From NCBI GenBank assembly GCA_030457025.1, contig JAKDSA010000010.1, forward strand, positions 1 through 63,392: a stretch of DNA of 63,392 nucleotides, in the 5' to 3' direction. The translations under genes and the position numbers were made by a program. The notes beneath the pieces were generated by a model that did no database searches, had not been told where the DNA came from, and worked only from the letters and a program-made list of their open reading frames with translations. Of the stretch, positions 1 to 7,463 are shown in pieces. How positions within the stretch are numbered: the stretch's first letter is position 1; each line of letters opens with the position of its first letter. The stretch is from Brevibacterium sp. (GTDB lineage Bacteria > Actinomycetota > Actinomycetes > Actinomycetales > Brevibacteriaceae).

Positions 1-1436
1 GCGACCGCGAGCCAGGCGCCGGCGAGGAACTTGGACACGATGACAACGACCAACACGCCTGAGGCGATGATGCAGCCGGCCCCATTGACGAGGCGATTGA
101 TGTGCATCCGCACCCGCGCCTTCGATTCGATGGCCAGGCGCAGGCGTTTGTTCCAGTGCAGGACCATGCCCGCCTGGCCGACGACGAAGCTCGCGAAGAC
201 ACCGACGAGATAGAGCTGAATCAGGGTCGTCGCCGAGGCCCGCGTCGCGATGACGAGCAGGATCGCGGCGAAGGCCAGGAGCAGGATGCCGTTGGAGAAC
301 GTCAGCCGGTCGCCCTTCGTCGCCAGCTGTCGGGGCAGGAACCCGTCGCGTGCCAGCCTGGAGGCGAGGCCTGGGAACCCTTCGACCGCAGTGTTGGCCG
401 CCACGATGAGCACAAGGGCCGCGACGAGCACGACGAGATAGAACATCACGGGTGCGTTGTCGAAGATCGCATGCGCCAGCTGCGCGAGCACGGGTTCCTG
501 CTCGTATTCGGCACTGACCGCGCTGCCATCGGGTTTGACCAGGTAGAGGTGCGGATCGTCGACGTACTTCACCCCGGTCACGGACGCCAGATAGGTCAGC
601 CCGGTGAGCATCAGCGCCGCCAACAGGCCCGACAACAGGAGGGTGTTTCCGGCGTTCTTGCCGCGCGGCTTCTTGAACGCGGGCACTGCCGTGGCCACAG
701 ACTGCACACCCGCCAACGCCACGGAGCCTGAGGAGAAGGCACGCAGGACGATGAGGACCGTTGCCAGTCCGAGAGTGGCCTCGTCGTTGACTCCAGTGTG
801 GACGACGGTGTAACCAGCGGTCTCCGCCTGCGGGATGTCTCCGGCACCGACCCGCAGCAGCCCCACGCACATGGTGAGGAAGACAGCGCCCAGGAACAGG
901 TACGTCGGGACGGCGAGAAGCACCGGGGTGGCGCGCGAACCGCGCAGACCGGCCAGGGTGATGAGCAAGATCCCGATGATCGCTACGGGGACGCGATACG
1001 GGGCCAGCAGCGGGAACGCCGTCGTGATGTATGCGGCGAAGACCGTCATCGACACGGCAAGTGTGAGCACATAGTCGACCAGCAGTGCCGCGGCGACGAC
1101 CAGACCGGCACGGGGCCCGAGGTTCTTCGACGCGACCTCGTAGTCGCCGCCCCCTGAAGGGTAGGCCTTGACGTTGATGCGGTAGCAGGCGACGATCACG
1201 AGGATCACCGCGCCGACGGCCACGCCGATCCAGGGTGCCACGGTCAGCGCCACGAGCGATGTCAGTGACAGTGCCAACAGGATCTCGTCGGGAGCGTAGG
1301 CCACCGATGAGAGCATGTCGGAGGCGAAGACCGGCATTGCAATGCGCTTCTTCAGCGCAGGCGCACGCCTGTCCTCACTGCGGAAGGGCCGTCCAACGAG
1401 TAGTCTTTTGACGGCATCAGAAAAACTGCTGGCCAC
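1..1436 (-). CDS. APC-family amino acid permease, 3' end beyond window
   Basis: Multi-spanning membrane transporter of the amino acid-polyamine-organocation (APC) superfamily; the substrate cannot be told from sequence. About 478 residues are visible, and the C-terminus lies left of the window. The N-terminal stretch reads KKRIAMPVFASDMLSSVAY followed by APDEIL, the hallmark of the Rv2690c-type permeases. A PSGGGDYEV motif follows the second membrane segment. The reading frame stays open with many hydrophobic segments down to base 3. The start is taken as GTG 1436; GTG 1442 and TTG 1445 are in-frame alternatives and none has a strong ribosome site. It is divergent from two TrkA proteins, the same arrangement as Rv2690c/ceoB/ceoC in M. 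tuberculosis. A role coupled to K+ or pH homeostasis is inference from this neighbourhood. Confidence 0.85.
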   Translation of the reverse strand, partial: MASSFSDAVKRLLVGRPFRSEDRRAPALKKRIAMPVFASDMLSSVAYAPDEILLALSLTSLVALTVAPWIGVAVGAVILVIVACYRINVKAYPSGGGDYEVASKNLGPRAGLVVAAALLVDYVLTLAVSMTVFAAYITTAFPLLAPYRVPVAIIGILLITLAGLRGSRATPVLLAVPTYLFLGAVFLTMCVGLLRVGAGDIPQAETAGYTVVHTGVNDEATLGLATVLIVLRAFSSGSVALAGVQSVATAVPAFKKPRGKNAGNTLLLSGLLAALMLTGLTYLASVTGVKYVDDPHLYLVKPDGSAVSAEYEQEPVLAQLAHAIFDNAPVMFYLVVLVAALVLIVAANTAVEGFPGLASRLARDGFLPRQLATKGDRLTFSNGILLLAFAAILLVIATRASATTLIQLYLVGVFASFVVGQAGMVLHWNKRLRLAIESKARVRMHINRLVNGAGCIIASGVLVVVIVSKFLAGAWLAV

Positions 1437-1473
1437 GTGCACCAATGGTAGATCAATGCGGAGAGGATTACCC

Positions 1474-2145
1474 ATGCACTTCGTGATTATGGGCTGCGGC
1501 CGAGTCGGAGCGTCCTTGGCTAAAGCACTCGATGCCAATGGACACACGGTGGCCGTTGTCGACCGTGATCCCGATGCGTTCCTCAAACTGGGCAGGGACT
1601 TCAGCGGGTCCACCATCACCGGCATCGGCTTCGACCGCGAAACCCTCACCCAGGCTAAGACCTCCGACGCCTACGCCTTCGCGGCCGTGTCCAGCGGAGA
1701 CAATTCCAATATCCTTGCCGCGCGTGTCGCCCGGGAGACCTTCGGCGTGGTCAATGTCGCAGCCCGAATCTACGACCCCAACCGAGCCCAGGTGTTCGAG
1801 CGCTTGGGCATTCCGACCGTGCCCACGGTGAGGTGGACGGCCGACCAGGTGATGCGCAAACTCGTTCCGCAGGGCTCGATCACCGAATTCCGCGAACCCT
1901 CGGGCCGGCTCGTGCTCGCCGAAGTCCACCTCGATCCTGGCTGGGTGGCGAGGCCGATCAAGGAGATCGAGACCCGAACCAAGGCACGCGTCGCCTACGT
2001 CACCCGGCTCTCCGAGGGTATCCTCGCCCACGAGGATATGCTCCTCCAGGACGGGGACCTGGTCCATCTGATGTGTCCGGTGGACCGCCTCGGCGAGATC
2101 GAGAAGATCCTGGACCAGCCCGTGCGAGCAGTGGAGGAAGAATGA
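1474..2145 (+). CDS. trkA: TrkA-type potassium uptake regulatory protein (first of pair)
   Basis: Cytosolic NAD(H)/nucleotide-binding regulator of a Trk/Ktr K+ transporter; 223 residues. An N-terminal Rossmann (RCK_N) fold shows GCGRVG at residues 7-12 and an acidic strand end VVDRDP. A TrkA_C regulatory domain occupies roughly residues 135-223. ATG 1474 is chosen because GGAGAGGA lies just upstream and the Rossmann strand starts at residue 2; the open frame to 1315 gives a longer, unlikely N-terminus. Its stop overlaps the next start (ATGA), so the two RCK proteins are probably translationally coupled. The pair corresponds to ceoB/ceoC of mycobacteria. No TrkH/KtrB membrane subunit is present in the window. 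Confidence 0.93.
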   Translation: MHFVIMGCGRVGASLAKALDANGHTVAVVDRDPDAFLKLGRDFSGSTITGIGFDRETLTQAKTSDAYAFAAVSSGDNSNILAARVARETFGVVNVAARIYDPNRAQVFERLGIPTVPTVRWTADQVMRKLVPQGSITEFREPSGRLVLAEVHLDPGWVARPIKEIETRTKARVAYVTRLSEGILAHEDMLLQDGDLVHLMCPVDRLGEIEKILDQPVRAVEEE

Positions 2146-2807
2146 GAGTCGTCATCGCCGGGGCCGGATCTGTCGGTCGTTCCGTGGCTCGGGAGCTCAT
2201 CGACAAGAAACACACGGTTATGCTCATCGACCAGAGCAAGGAGGCTCTGGGACACGAGCGCATACCGGGAGCCGAATGGCTGCTCTCGGATGCATGTGAG
2301 TTGGCGGGACTGGGTGAGGCCAAACTCGAAGAGGCCGATGTGGTCGTCGCCGCGACGGGCGACGACAAGACGAATCTCGTTCTGTCTCTGCTGGCCAAGA
2401 CGGAGTTCGGCGTACCTCGCACCGTTTCGCGGGTGAACAATCCGAAGAACGAGTGGCTCTTCGACGAGAACTGGGGCGTCGACGTAGCGGTGTCGACCCC
2501 ACGTCTGATGACCGCACTGGTCGAAGAGGCCGTCGAGGTCGGCGGCCTTGTGCACCTGATGAGCTTCGAACGCGGACAGGCGGGTCTGATGGAGTTCACC
2601 GTCCACGAATCGTCCGCACTCGTCGCTTCACGGATCGGCGACATCGCCTTCCCGCTCGACACGGTACTCGTCGCGGTCATCCGCAATTCGCGGGCATTCG
2701 CGCCCAGCGCCGATGACGTGGTCGAGGCCGGAGACGAACTGTTCTTCCTCTCCTCACCGGATCAGGAAGGTGCTCTGCTGAGTCTCCTGCAGGCTCCCTC
2801 TCAGTGA
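2142..2807 (+). CDS. trkA: TrkA-type potassium uptake regulatory protein (second of pair)
   Basis: Second RCK protein, 221 residues, starting MRVVIAGAGSVG with the nucleotide-binding glycines at residues 7-12, followed by a TrkA_C domain ending near SSPDQEGALLSLL. It overlaps the preceding trkA by 4 bases (ATGA). Such paired RCK proteins are expected to co-assemble into the gating ring of a Trk/Ktr channel; that is family knowledge, not visible here. An 18-bp tandem duplication lies directly after the stop codon, and the next gene converges from the other strand. Confidence 0.93.
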   Translation: MRVVIAGAGSVGRSVARELIDKKHTVMLIDQSKEALGHERIPGAEWLLSDACELAGLGEAKLEEADVVVAATGDDKTNLVLSLLAKTEFGVPRTVSRVNNPKNEWLFDENWGVDVAVSTPRLMTALVEEAVEVGGLVHLMSFERGQAGLMEFTVHESSALVASRIGDIAFPLDTVLVAVIRNSRAFAPSADDVVEAGDELFFLSSPDQEGALLSLLQAPSQ

Positions 2808-2818
2808 GTGAGAGTTCT

Positions 2819-2854
2819 GCTTATTGATCGCGAGTTGCTTACTGACCGCGAGTT
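2819..2854. repeat. 18-bp tandem duplication between convergent gene ends
   Basis: Two adjacent 18-base units (2819-2836 and 2837-2854) differ at two positions and share the core CGCGAGTT. They lie between the trkA stop (2807) and the stop of the OB-fold gene on the other strand (2867). The spacing and small size suggest slippage duplication. No terminator-like stem with a T-run was seen here. Confidence 0.7.
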
Positions 2855-2866
2855 CGGCTCACCCGC

Positions 2867-3241
2867 TCACTCGTGGTCATCGCGGGTCTGGATCAGCTCA
2901 TAGACCGGGTTGTGGGCCTTCAGCGCTCCGTCGTGACTGCAGAAGCGCCCCTCGAGGACGATCAGCGCTCCCGGTCTGATTCCGCTGATCTCACGGCGGC
3001 CCAGGAACTGTGCGTGGACCTCCCCGGTTCCATCGGCGACCGTGATGTGCAGACGTGGGCTGTCGCCACTGCATGATTGCGTCACCGCGCTGACGACGCC
3101 GGCGATCCTCGACATCTGCCGTGGCGCGAGGTCCTGCACGCTGATGACGCCGGGAATCTGGGACATCAGTCTCAGATCGGCCCGCGCCTCAGCGTCTCTG
3201 GACCCGAAATCACGCACGAGGCGTGTGAAGAGATCCAGCAT
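2867..3241 (-). CDS. OB-fold nucleic acid-binding protein (Rv2694c-like)
   Basis: Small 124-residue protein with an OB-fold. The central portion (about residues 40-110) carries SRIAGVVSAVTQ, LHITVADGTGEVHAQFLG and ALIVLEGRF, the typical five-strand layout with a turn after VADGTG. No enzymatic motif is present. It is the last gene of the dut-DUF3710-OB operon, starting 5 bases after the DUF3710 stop, the same order as Rv2697c-Rv2696c-Rv2694c. A role in single-strand or RNA binding is only inferred from the fold. The ATG at 3241 sits within normal distance of GAGG. Confidence 0.82.
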   Translation of the reverse strand: MLDLFTRLVRDFGSRDAEARADLRLMSQIPGVISVQDLAPRQMSRIAGVVSAVTQSCSGDSPRLHITVADGTGEVHAQFLGRREISGIRPGALIVLEGRFCSHDGALKAHNPVYELIQTRDDHE

Positions 3242-3246
3242 GGAAC

Positions 3247-4137
3247 TCAGCGGACCTCGGTGATTTCCGGACCGCGTTCGAACGGGTTGAGCTCGTCCTT
3301 GTCCTCGTCCTCATTCTCGGGATCTGCGTCGACCTGAGGAGCCGTGAGCACGATGAGCTCACGCGGAGCCATCGCCTCCTGTCCTCTGTCGACGACGACG
3401 CCGCGGAGGAGTGCGCTGAGTTCGGACCGGATCTCTTCGTCGGTGACGGCTTTGCCGGAGAACACCGCGCGGACGAACCACCGTGGTCCGTCGACCCCGG
3501 CGAAGCGCATGGCGCGCTTCCCGGGACGGCCGTCCTCGGTCTTGGCCGGAACTTCGGCAGCCAGTTCCTTACCCAGCGAGGTGTGCAGCTCCGATGCTTC
3601 GCCGCCCTGCGAGGCGACTGAAGTGGACAGCTGCTTGCGGACAGTGTTCCACAGTCCTTCTGACCGCGGTGTTGCGAAGGCCTGCAGCTGGATTCCGCCG
3701 CCGTCATGGATGAGTGTCACGGCCAGCACGCGCTGAGAGTCGTCATCTGTGTCCAGGCGCACCTGCATACCGTCGACGACGGGCACCTTGAGAGCACCCA
3801 GATCGAGTCTGTTGAGCTCAGGGAAGTCTTCCTCTGCGTCGAAGGGCCCCTTCTCAGCACGGTCGTAGGGAGCCGATTTCTCGAGCAGGGCCTCCTCGTC
3901 GAGTTCGTCGACGTCCTCATCGTCCGTCGACCCCTCAGCTTCGGCGGATTCGATGTCCGCCTCGTCCGAATCAGCCTCGTCCGAGTCGATATCAGCCGAG
4001 TCCTCGGCATCGGTGTCCGTCGATTCCTGCGCATCGGTGTCGACTGTCGCAGCGTCATCGACGTCATGCTCTTCGTCGACTGTGTCGTCGATCTTCTCAG
4101 CGGAGGATTTCTTGGAGAACCGGGAGAACAGTCCCAT
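3247..4137 (-). CDS. DUF3710 domain protein with acidic N-terminal tail
   Basis: 296-residue actinobacterial protein of unknown function (DUF3710, like Rv2696c). The N-terminus MGLFSRFSKK is basic. A stretch of about 70 residues almost wholly Asp, Glu, Ser, Ala and Thr follows (roughly 15-85), then the conserved globular domain containing LDLGALKVPV, QLQAFATPRSEG, KRAMRFAGVDGPRWFVRAVFSG-type segments. No signal peptide. ATG 4137 is preceded by AGAGGTG, which overlaps the end of dut, 6 bases upstream. Co-transcription with dut is very likely; function is unknown. Confidence 0.88.
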   Translation of the reverse strand: MGLFSRFSKKSSAEKIDDTVDEEHDVDDAATVDTDAQESTDTDAEDSADIDSDEADSDEADIESAEAEGSTDDEDVDELDEEALLEKSAPYDRAEKGPFDAEEDFPELNRLDLGALKVPVVDGMQVRLDTDDDSQRVLAVTLIHDGGGIQLQAFATPRSEGLWNTVRKQLSTSVASQGGEASELHTSLGKELAAEVPAKTEDGRPGKRAMRFAGVDGPRWFVRAVFSGKAVTDEEIRSELSALLRGVVVDRGQEAMAPRELIVLTAPQVDADPENEDEDKDELNPFERGPEITEVR

Positions 4138-4143
4138 GGTCGT

Positions 4144-4617
4144 TCACACCTCTTTCTCGGTCAGACCTGCTTGGACTCCACCTGTGGAGCCGAAGCCCCC
4201 TGCACCGCGATCGCTGTCGTCCAGCGATTCGACCAGGGTGAAGTCTGCTTGTTTGATTTCTTGGATCACGAGCTGGGCGATGCGGTCTCCGCGCGAGACA
4301 CGCAGAGGGGTTCGTGCATCGAGGTTGATCAGCGGCACCTTGATCTCGCCCCGATAGCCGGCGTCGATCGTGCCTGGAGCATTGATCACGGTCACTCCGT
4401 GTCTGCTCGAGAGTCCGGACCGCGGATGGACGAATCCTGCGCAGCCGAGAGGCAGGGCGATTGCGATACCGGTGGGCACGACCTTCCGTTCGAATGGTTC
4501 CAGGACGACGTCGATCGCCGAGCACAGGTCGGCGCCCGCATCGGTCGCGTGTGCATAGGAGGGAGGAGTCATGCCTGCGTCGAGCAGTTTGAGGTCAATC
4601 TTCAGGATTTCTGCCAC
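4144..4617 (-). CDS. dut: dUTP diphosphatase
   Basis: Homotrimeric dUTPase (157 residues) hydrolysing dUTP to dUMP and PPi, keeping uracil out of DNA and feeding dTMP synthesis. All five motifs are present: HATDAGADL (residues 23-31), HPRSGLSSRHG, GTIDAGYRGEIKVPL with the catalytic Asp, RGDRIAQLV, and the C-terminal arm DRGAGGFGSTGG that closes on the nucleotide. First gene of a three-gene minus-strand operon with DUF3710 and the OB-fold protein; DUF3093 diverges on the other strand, as around Rv2697c. Confidence 0.97.
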   Translation of the reverse strand: MAEILKIDLKLLDAGMTPPSYAHATDAGADLCSAIDVVLEPFERKVVPTGIAIALPLGCAGFVHPRSGLSSRHGVTVINAPGTIDAGYRGEIKVPLINLDARTPLRVSRGDRIAQLVIQEIKQADFTLVESLDDSDRGAGGFGSTGGVQAGLTEKEV

Positions 4618-4681
4618 AAAGAAGCACTCTAACGCCGAAGCCTGAGCGCTTCCAAAAAGTCCGTTATGGGAGAATGGACAT

Positions 4682-5137
4682 ATGGCAACAACTCAACCCG
4701 AAACACATGTGGTCTACAGGGAAAAACTCGGCCCATCCTTGGGCATGTGGATTCTCATCGTGATCGCCGCGGCGTCGACCGCGCTCATGGTCTTCCCCGT
4801 ATGGAAGATCGGCGCCGTCATCCTTCCGGTGATCAGCTTCATCCTCTTGGCCTGGTGGCTGCGTTCGCTCGGAATCTCCATCATCGTCACCGAACGACAG
4901 CTCTTCGTCGGCGATGCACATATCGATCGCCGCTACGTCACCGAAGCCACCGGCTACAACGCCGAAGATGCACGGCGCGCCCGCGGGACGGGCCTCGATG
5001 CTCGAGCATTCCTCATGCTCCGGCCCTGGGCCAAATGTGCGGTGCGAATCGACATCCATGATGAGACCGACCCCACCCCCTATTGGCTGGTCTCGAGCAA
5101 GCGCCCGATGGAACTCGCCGCTGCGCTCACGCCCTGA
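4682..5137 (+). CDS. DUF3093 membrane protein
   Basis: 151-residue actinobacterial membrane protein of unknown function (DUF3093, Rv2698-like). Two hydrophobic segments lie at about residues 23-41 and 46-66, followed by a cytosolic or extracellular beta-rich domain with TERQLFVGDAHIDRRYV and the conserved ending YWLVSSKRPMELAAAL. The start ATG 4682 is 64 bases from the divergent dut start, so the two probably share a promoter region. It ends before a hairpin at 5224-5247. Confidence 0.88.
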   Translation: MATTQPETHVVYREKLGPSLGMWILIVIAAASTALMVFPVWKIGAVILPVISFILLAWWLRSLGISIIVTERQLFVGDAHIDRRYVTEATGYNAEDARRARGTGLDARAFLMLRPWAKCAVRIDIHDETDPTPYWLVSSKRPMELAAALTP

Positions 5138-5223
5138 GGTTCGCACTGTGAGCAATTACCTGGAAGACAGCAACTGCCTGGAGACCGCTGACACGCAGAA
5201 ACTCGATGCAGCCGAGACACAGA

Positions 5224-5247
5224 AACGCGCCCCGACAAGGGCGCGTT
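5224..5247. terminator. Hairpin between convergent DUF3093 and DUF4193
   Basis: A perfect 9-bp stem (AACGCGCCC at 5224-5232 with GGGCGCGTT at 5239-5247) and a 6-base loop lie between two converging stop codons. No long T-run follows in either direction, so it may be a weak or bidirectional terminator. Confidence 0.65.
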
Positions 5248-5269
5248 CGTGTATCGTCCGACAGGCGAT

Positions 5270-5569
5270 TCAGCCAGCACAATCCGTGCAGATGGGAACT
5301 CCGCCCTCTTCGCTCGCCAACTGCGAGCGATGGCGAACCAGGAAGCATTCCATGCAGGTGAACTCGTCATTCTGCTTGGGCAGCACCCGAACGGAGAGCT
5401 CTTCGTTCGACAGGTCTGCACCGGGCAGTTCGAACCCTTCCGCAACCGCGGTCTCATCTTCGTCAATCTTGCTTGCCTGCGCCTGCGAGCGTGAAGCCTT
5501 CAGCTGTTCAATCGAATCGCTTTTGATTTCATCGTCTTGCTTACGAGGTGCGTCGTAATCCGTTGCCAT
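5270..5569 (-). CDS. DUF4193 zinc-ribbon protein (Rv2699c-like)
   Basis: 99-residue cytosolic protein of the DUF4193 family, found across Actinobacteria. The start is placed at ATG 5569, giving the family-typical MATDYDAPRK; an in-frame ATG at 5578 and a longer open frame upstream exist. The N-terminal half is charged (KQDDEIKSDSIEQLKASR). The conserved FELPGADLSNEELSVRVLPKQ precedes a C-terminal four-cysteine ribbon: CMEC and, 18 residues on, CTDC. The two CxxC pairs predict one structural zinc. The function is not established. Context: same neighbourhood as in M. tuberculosis, within about 15 kb of sigA. Confidence 0.9.
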   Translation of the reverse strand: MATDYDAPRKQDDEIKSDSIEQLKASRSQAQASKIDEDETAVAEGFELPGADLSNEELSVRVLPKQNDEFTCMECFLVRHRSQLASEEGGVPICTDCAG

Positions 5570-5855
5570 ATGGCTCATCGCTCTCTGTCGGGTGTGCTGA
5601 GGAGGATTTTCAACCCCTCTCGCCAAACGTGTCCCCAGCATTGTGCACTGTATGGTTGCCGTTGGCAAGATCAGATCGTCCATGTTCACAGTGATTCTCA
5701 TCACTGGTGAGTCGCCTCGTGACGGTTCACACATACGACTCTCGAAAAGCTCTGCGAGAATGCGTAAGTCGAATAACGCCGACAGAGTTTTGTCGGTGAA
5801 TGAAACTGGGATCGTCCCACCCATGGGAGACGGCCCGAGGAAGGACGGATACACG

Positions 5856-6083
5856 ATGAGTGAATTCGCAAATCAACTCGATACCAGGATCGACGATGTC
5901 CGTCATCGCATTCATGAAGCCCGGTCCAACGGGGACGATTACCTCGTCGAGACCCTCATCGATGATCTGCAGAATCTCTTGGAGATTGCCGATCGCAACG
6001 ACGTGGACACCGGTCCGATCGCTGCGGTCATCACAGCAGAGACCGGAGCGATACCGGTCATCCCCGAGCCGGAAGAAACCTGA
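5856..6083 (+). CDS. Small conserved-type hypothetical protein
   Basis: 75-residue protein of unknown function. ATG 5856 follows GAGGAAGGA at good distance; the frame is open to 5643, but the upstream part looks non-coding. The sequence is strongly acidic and amphipathic: RIDDVRHRIHEARSNGDDYL then VETLIDDLQNLLEIADRND predict two helices, and the C-terminus is a short disordered tail ending PEPEET. No cysteine, no membrane segment. It could be a small helical dimer or a partner protein. It is followed at once by one of the strongest terminators in the window and is divergent from DUF4193. Confidence 0.72.
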   Translation: MSEFANQLDTRIDDVRHRIHEARSNGDDYLVETLIDDLQNLLEIADRNDVDTGPIAAVITAETGAIPVIPEPEET

Positions 6084-6101
6084 GGCCCGGGTCGACCGCA
6101 C

Positions 6102-6146
6102 ACAGAAATCCCTCCCCTGCAGATCTTGCGGGGGAGGGATTTCTGT
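6102..6146. terminator. Strong bidirectional terminator
   Basis: A 16-bp perfect stem (6102-6117 with 6131-6146) extends by three further pairs, one a wobble, to a 7-base loop. The outer arms are A-rich on one side and T-rich on the other (AGAAAT / ATTTCT), so it should work in both directions. It separates the small hypothetical gene (plus) from the ferrochelatase gene (minus). Confidence 0.88.
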
Positions 6147-6188
6147 CTCCGGGCCATCGACGCCCCGGGGATGTTCGGAGCGCTTCGC

Positions 6189-7343
6189 TCAGGCGGGCCA
6201 GTTGGGCTCAGTCATCCGATCGACGCGTCCACGGCAGCAGTCGATGCTGCAGGCACCGCTTCCGGGAGTCAGAGCAGGCGAACCGGCAATCGCGGGAGCA
6301 GACGTCTGCTCACCGCGAAGCTGCGCGATCCGCTCCTCGACCAGGTCGACGAGCCCAGATACGAACACGGGGTGCGTACCGACGGTCGCAACGCGCGTGA
6401 AGGCGAGGTCGAGCTCGGCAGCGGTCTCCTTCGCCTCGGTGTCGAGGTCGAAGACGACCTCCATGTGATCGGAGATGAATCCGATCGGAACGAGGATCAC
6501 ACCGGTGGTTCCGTCTTCGGCGAGTTCTCTCATCCGGTCGTTGACGTCCGGTTCGAGCCACGGAACCTCTGGCGACCCCGATCGGGAGCAGTACACCAGC
6601 TCTGCCGGAAGCGTCTCGGACGCAGGAAGTCCATCCATGAGGTGGGTCAGGAGCTCTTCGTGCTGTGCACGATAGCCGCTGGTCGCCACCGCAGACGCAT
6701 CCTGCATGACGTTGGGAATCGAATGGGTGACGAACAGGATCCGATGTTTCGCCGTGTCGAGGGCACCGACCTGCTCTGCGAAGTCGGCAATGCCCTCGCG
6801 CAGGAGGAGAGCGCACGCCTGGGAATAGCCGGGATGGTTGTAGAACTGCCGGATCTTGTCGATCGTGACAGTCGTGCCCTCGGCGGACAGTTCATCAATC
6901 GTCTTGGCGAAGTCCTCACGGTATTGGCGACAAGAGGAGTACGACGAATACGCCGAGGTGTCGATGGACAGAAATCGAGTTCGACCGGCCTGCGCCTCGG
7001 CGCGCACCTCGTCGGTCAGGTACGGTTCCCAGTTGCGGTTGCCCCAGATGAGAGGGGTGTCGATCTCGCGACGGTCGAGCTCTTCGCGCAGAGCCTGCAG
7101 AAGCGCCTTGTTCTGTTCGTTGATCGGCGACTTCCCACCGAATCCGTAGTAGTGCTCACCGACTTCTTCGAGTCGCTCCTCCGGTATACCGCGACCGGCG
7201 GTGACGTTCTTGAGGAAAGGGACGACTTCTTCTGGAGCCTCCGGTCCCCCGAATGACATGAGGACGAGAGCATCAATGGGTGCAGTGTTATTCACAGTTA
7301 CCGATTTTACAGCCTGTAGAGAATCAGTGCCCAGTGTCCGCAC
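6189..7343 (-). CDS. hemH: Ferrochelatase (coproporphyrin III type), [2Fe-2S]
   Basis: Inserts Fe2+ into coproporphyrin III in the actinobacterial coproporphyrin-dependent haem pathway (also named cpfC); cytosolic. Family landmarks: LVLMSFGGPEAPEEV near the N-terminus, YYGFGGKSPINEQN, YNHPGYS, ILFVTHSIPNVM with the putative metal-binding His, and LVPIGFISDHMEV. A Cys in YSSCRQY plus the C-terminal CSIDCC cluster match the four cysteines that hold a [2Fe-2S] cluster in actinobacterial enzymes. The 384-residue form starts at GTG 7343 without a clear ribosome site; GTG 7295 (VNNTAPIDALVLMSF) is a credible shorter start. The haem product would supply the cytochrome bd genes 5 kb away; that link is inference. 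Confidence 0.95.
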   Translation of the reverse strand: MRTLGTDSLQAVKSVTVNNTAPIDALVLMSFGGPEAPEEVVPFLKNVTAGRGIPEERLEEVGEHYYGFGGKSPINEQNKALLQALREELDRREIDTPLIWGNRNWEPYLTDEVRAEAQAGRTRFLSIDTSAYSSYSSCRQYREDFAKTIDELSAEGTTVTIDKIRQFYNHPGYSQACALLLREGIADFAEQVGALDTAKHRILFVTHSIPNVMQDASAVATSGYRAQHEELLTHLMDGLPASETLPAELVYCSRSGSPEVPWLEPDVNDRMRELAEDGTTGVILVPIGFISDHMEVVFDLDTEAKETAAELDLAFTRVATVGTHPVFVSGLVDLVEERIAQLRGEQTSAPAIAGSPALTPGSGACSIDCCRGRVDRMTEPNWPA

Positions 7344-7463
7344 AGTGAGTCAGTCCCACTCACCGATCAGACAGGCCATTTCGCGACTCGCGCGCAAATC
7401 TGCCCAGCGGGCGGCTCCGGACGTGACACGATGCAGAGGAGACGCGATAAAGGAGCTTAAGGC

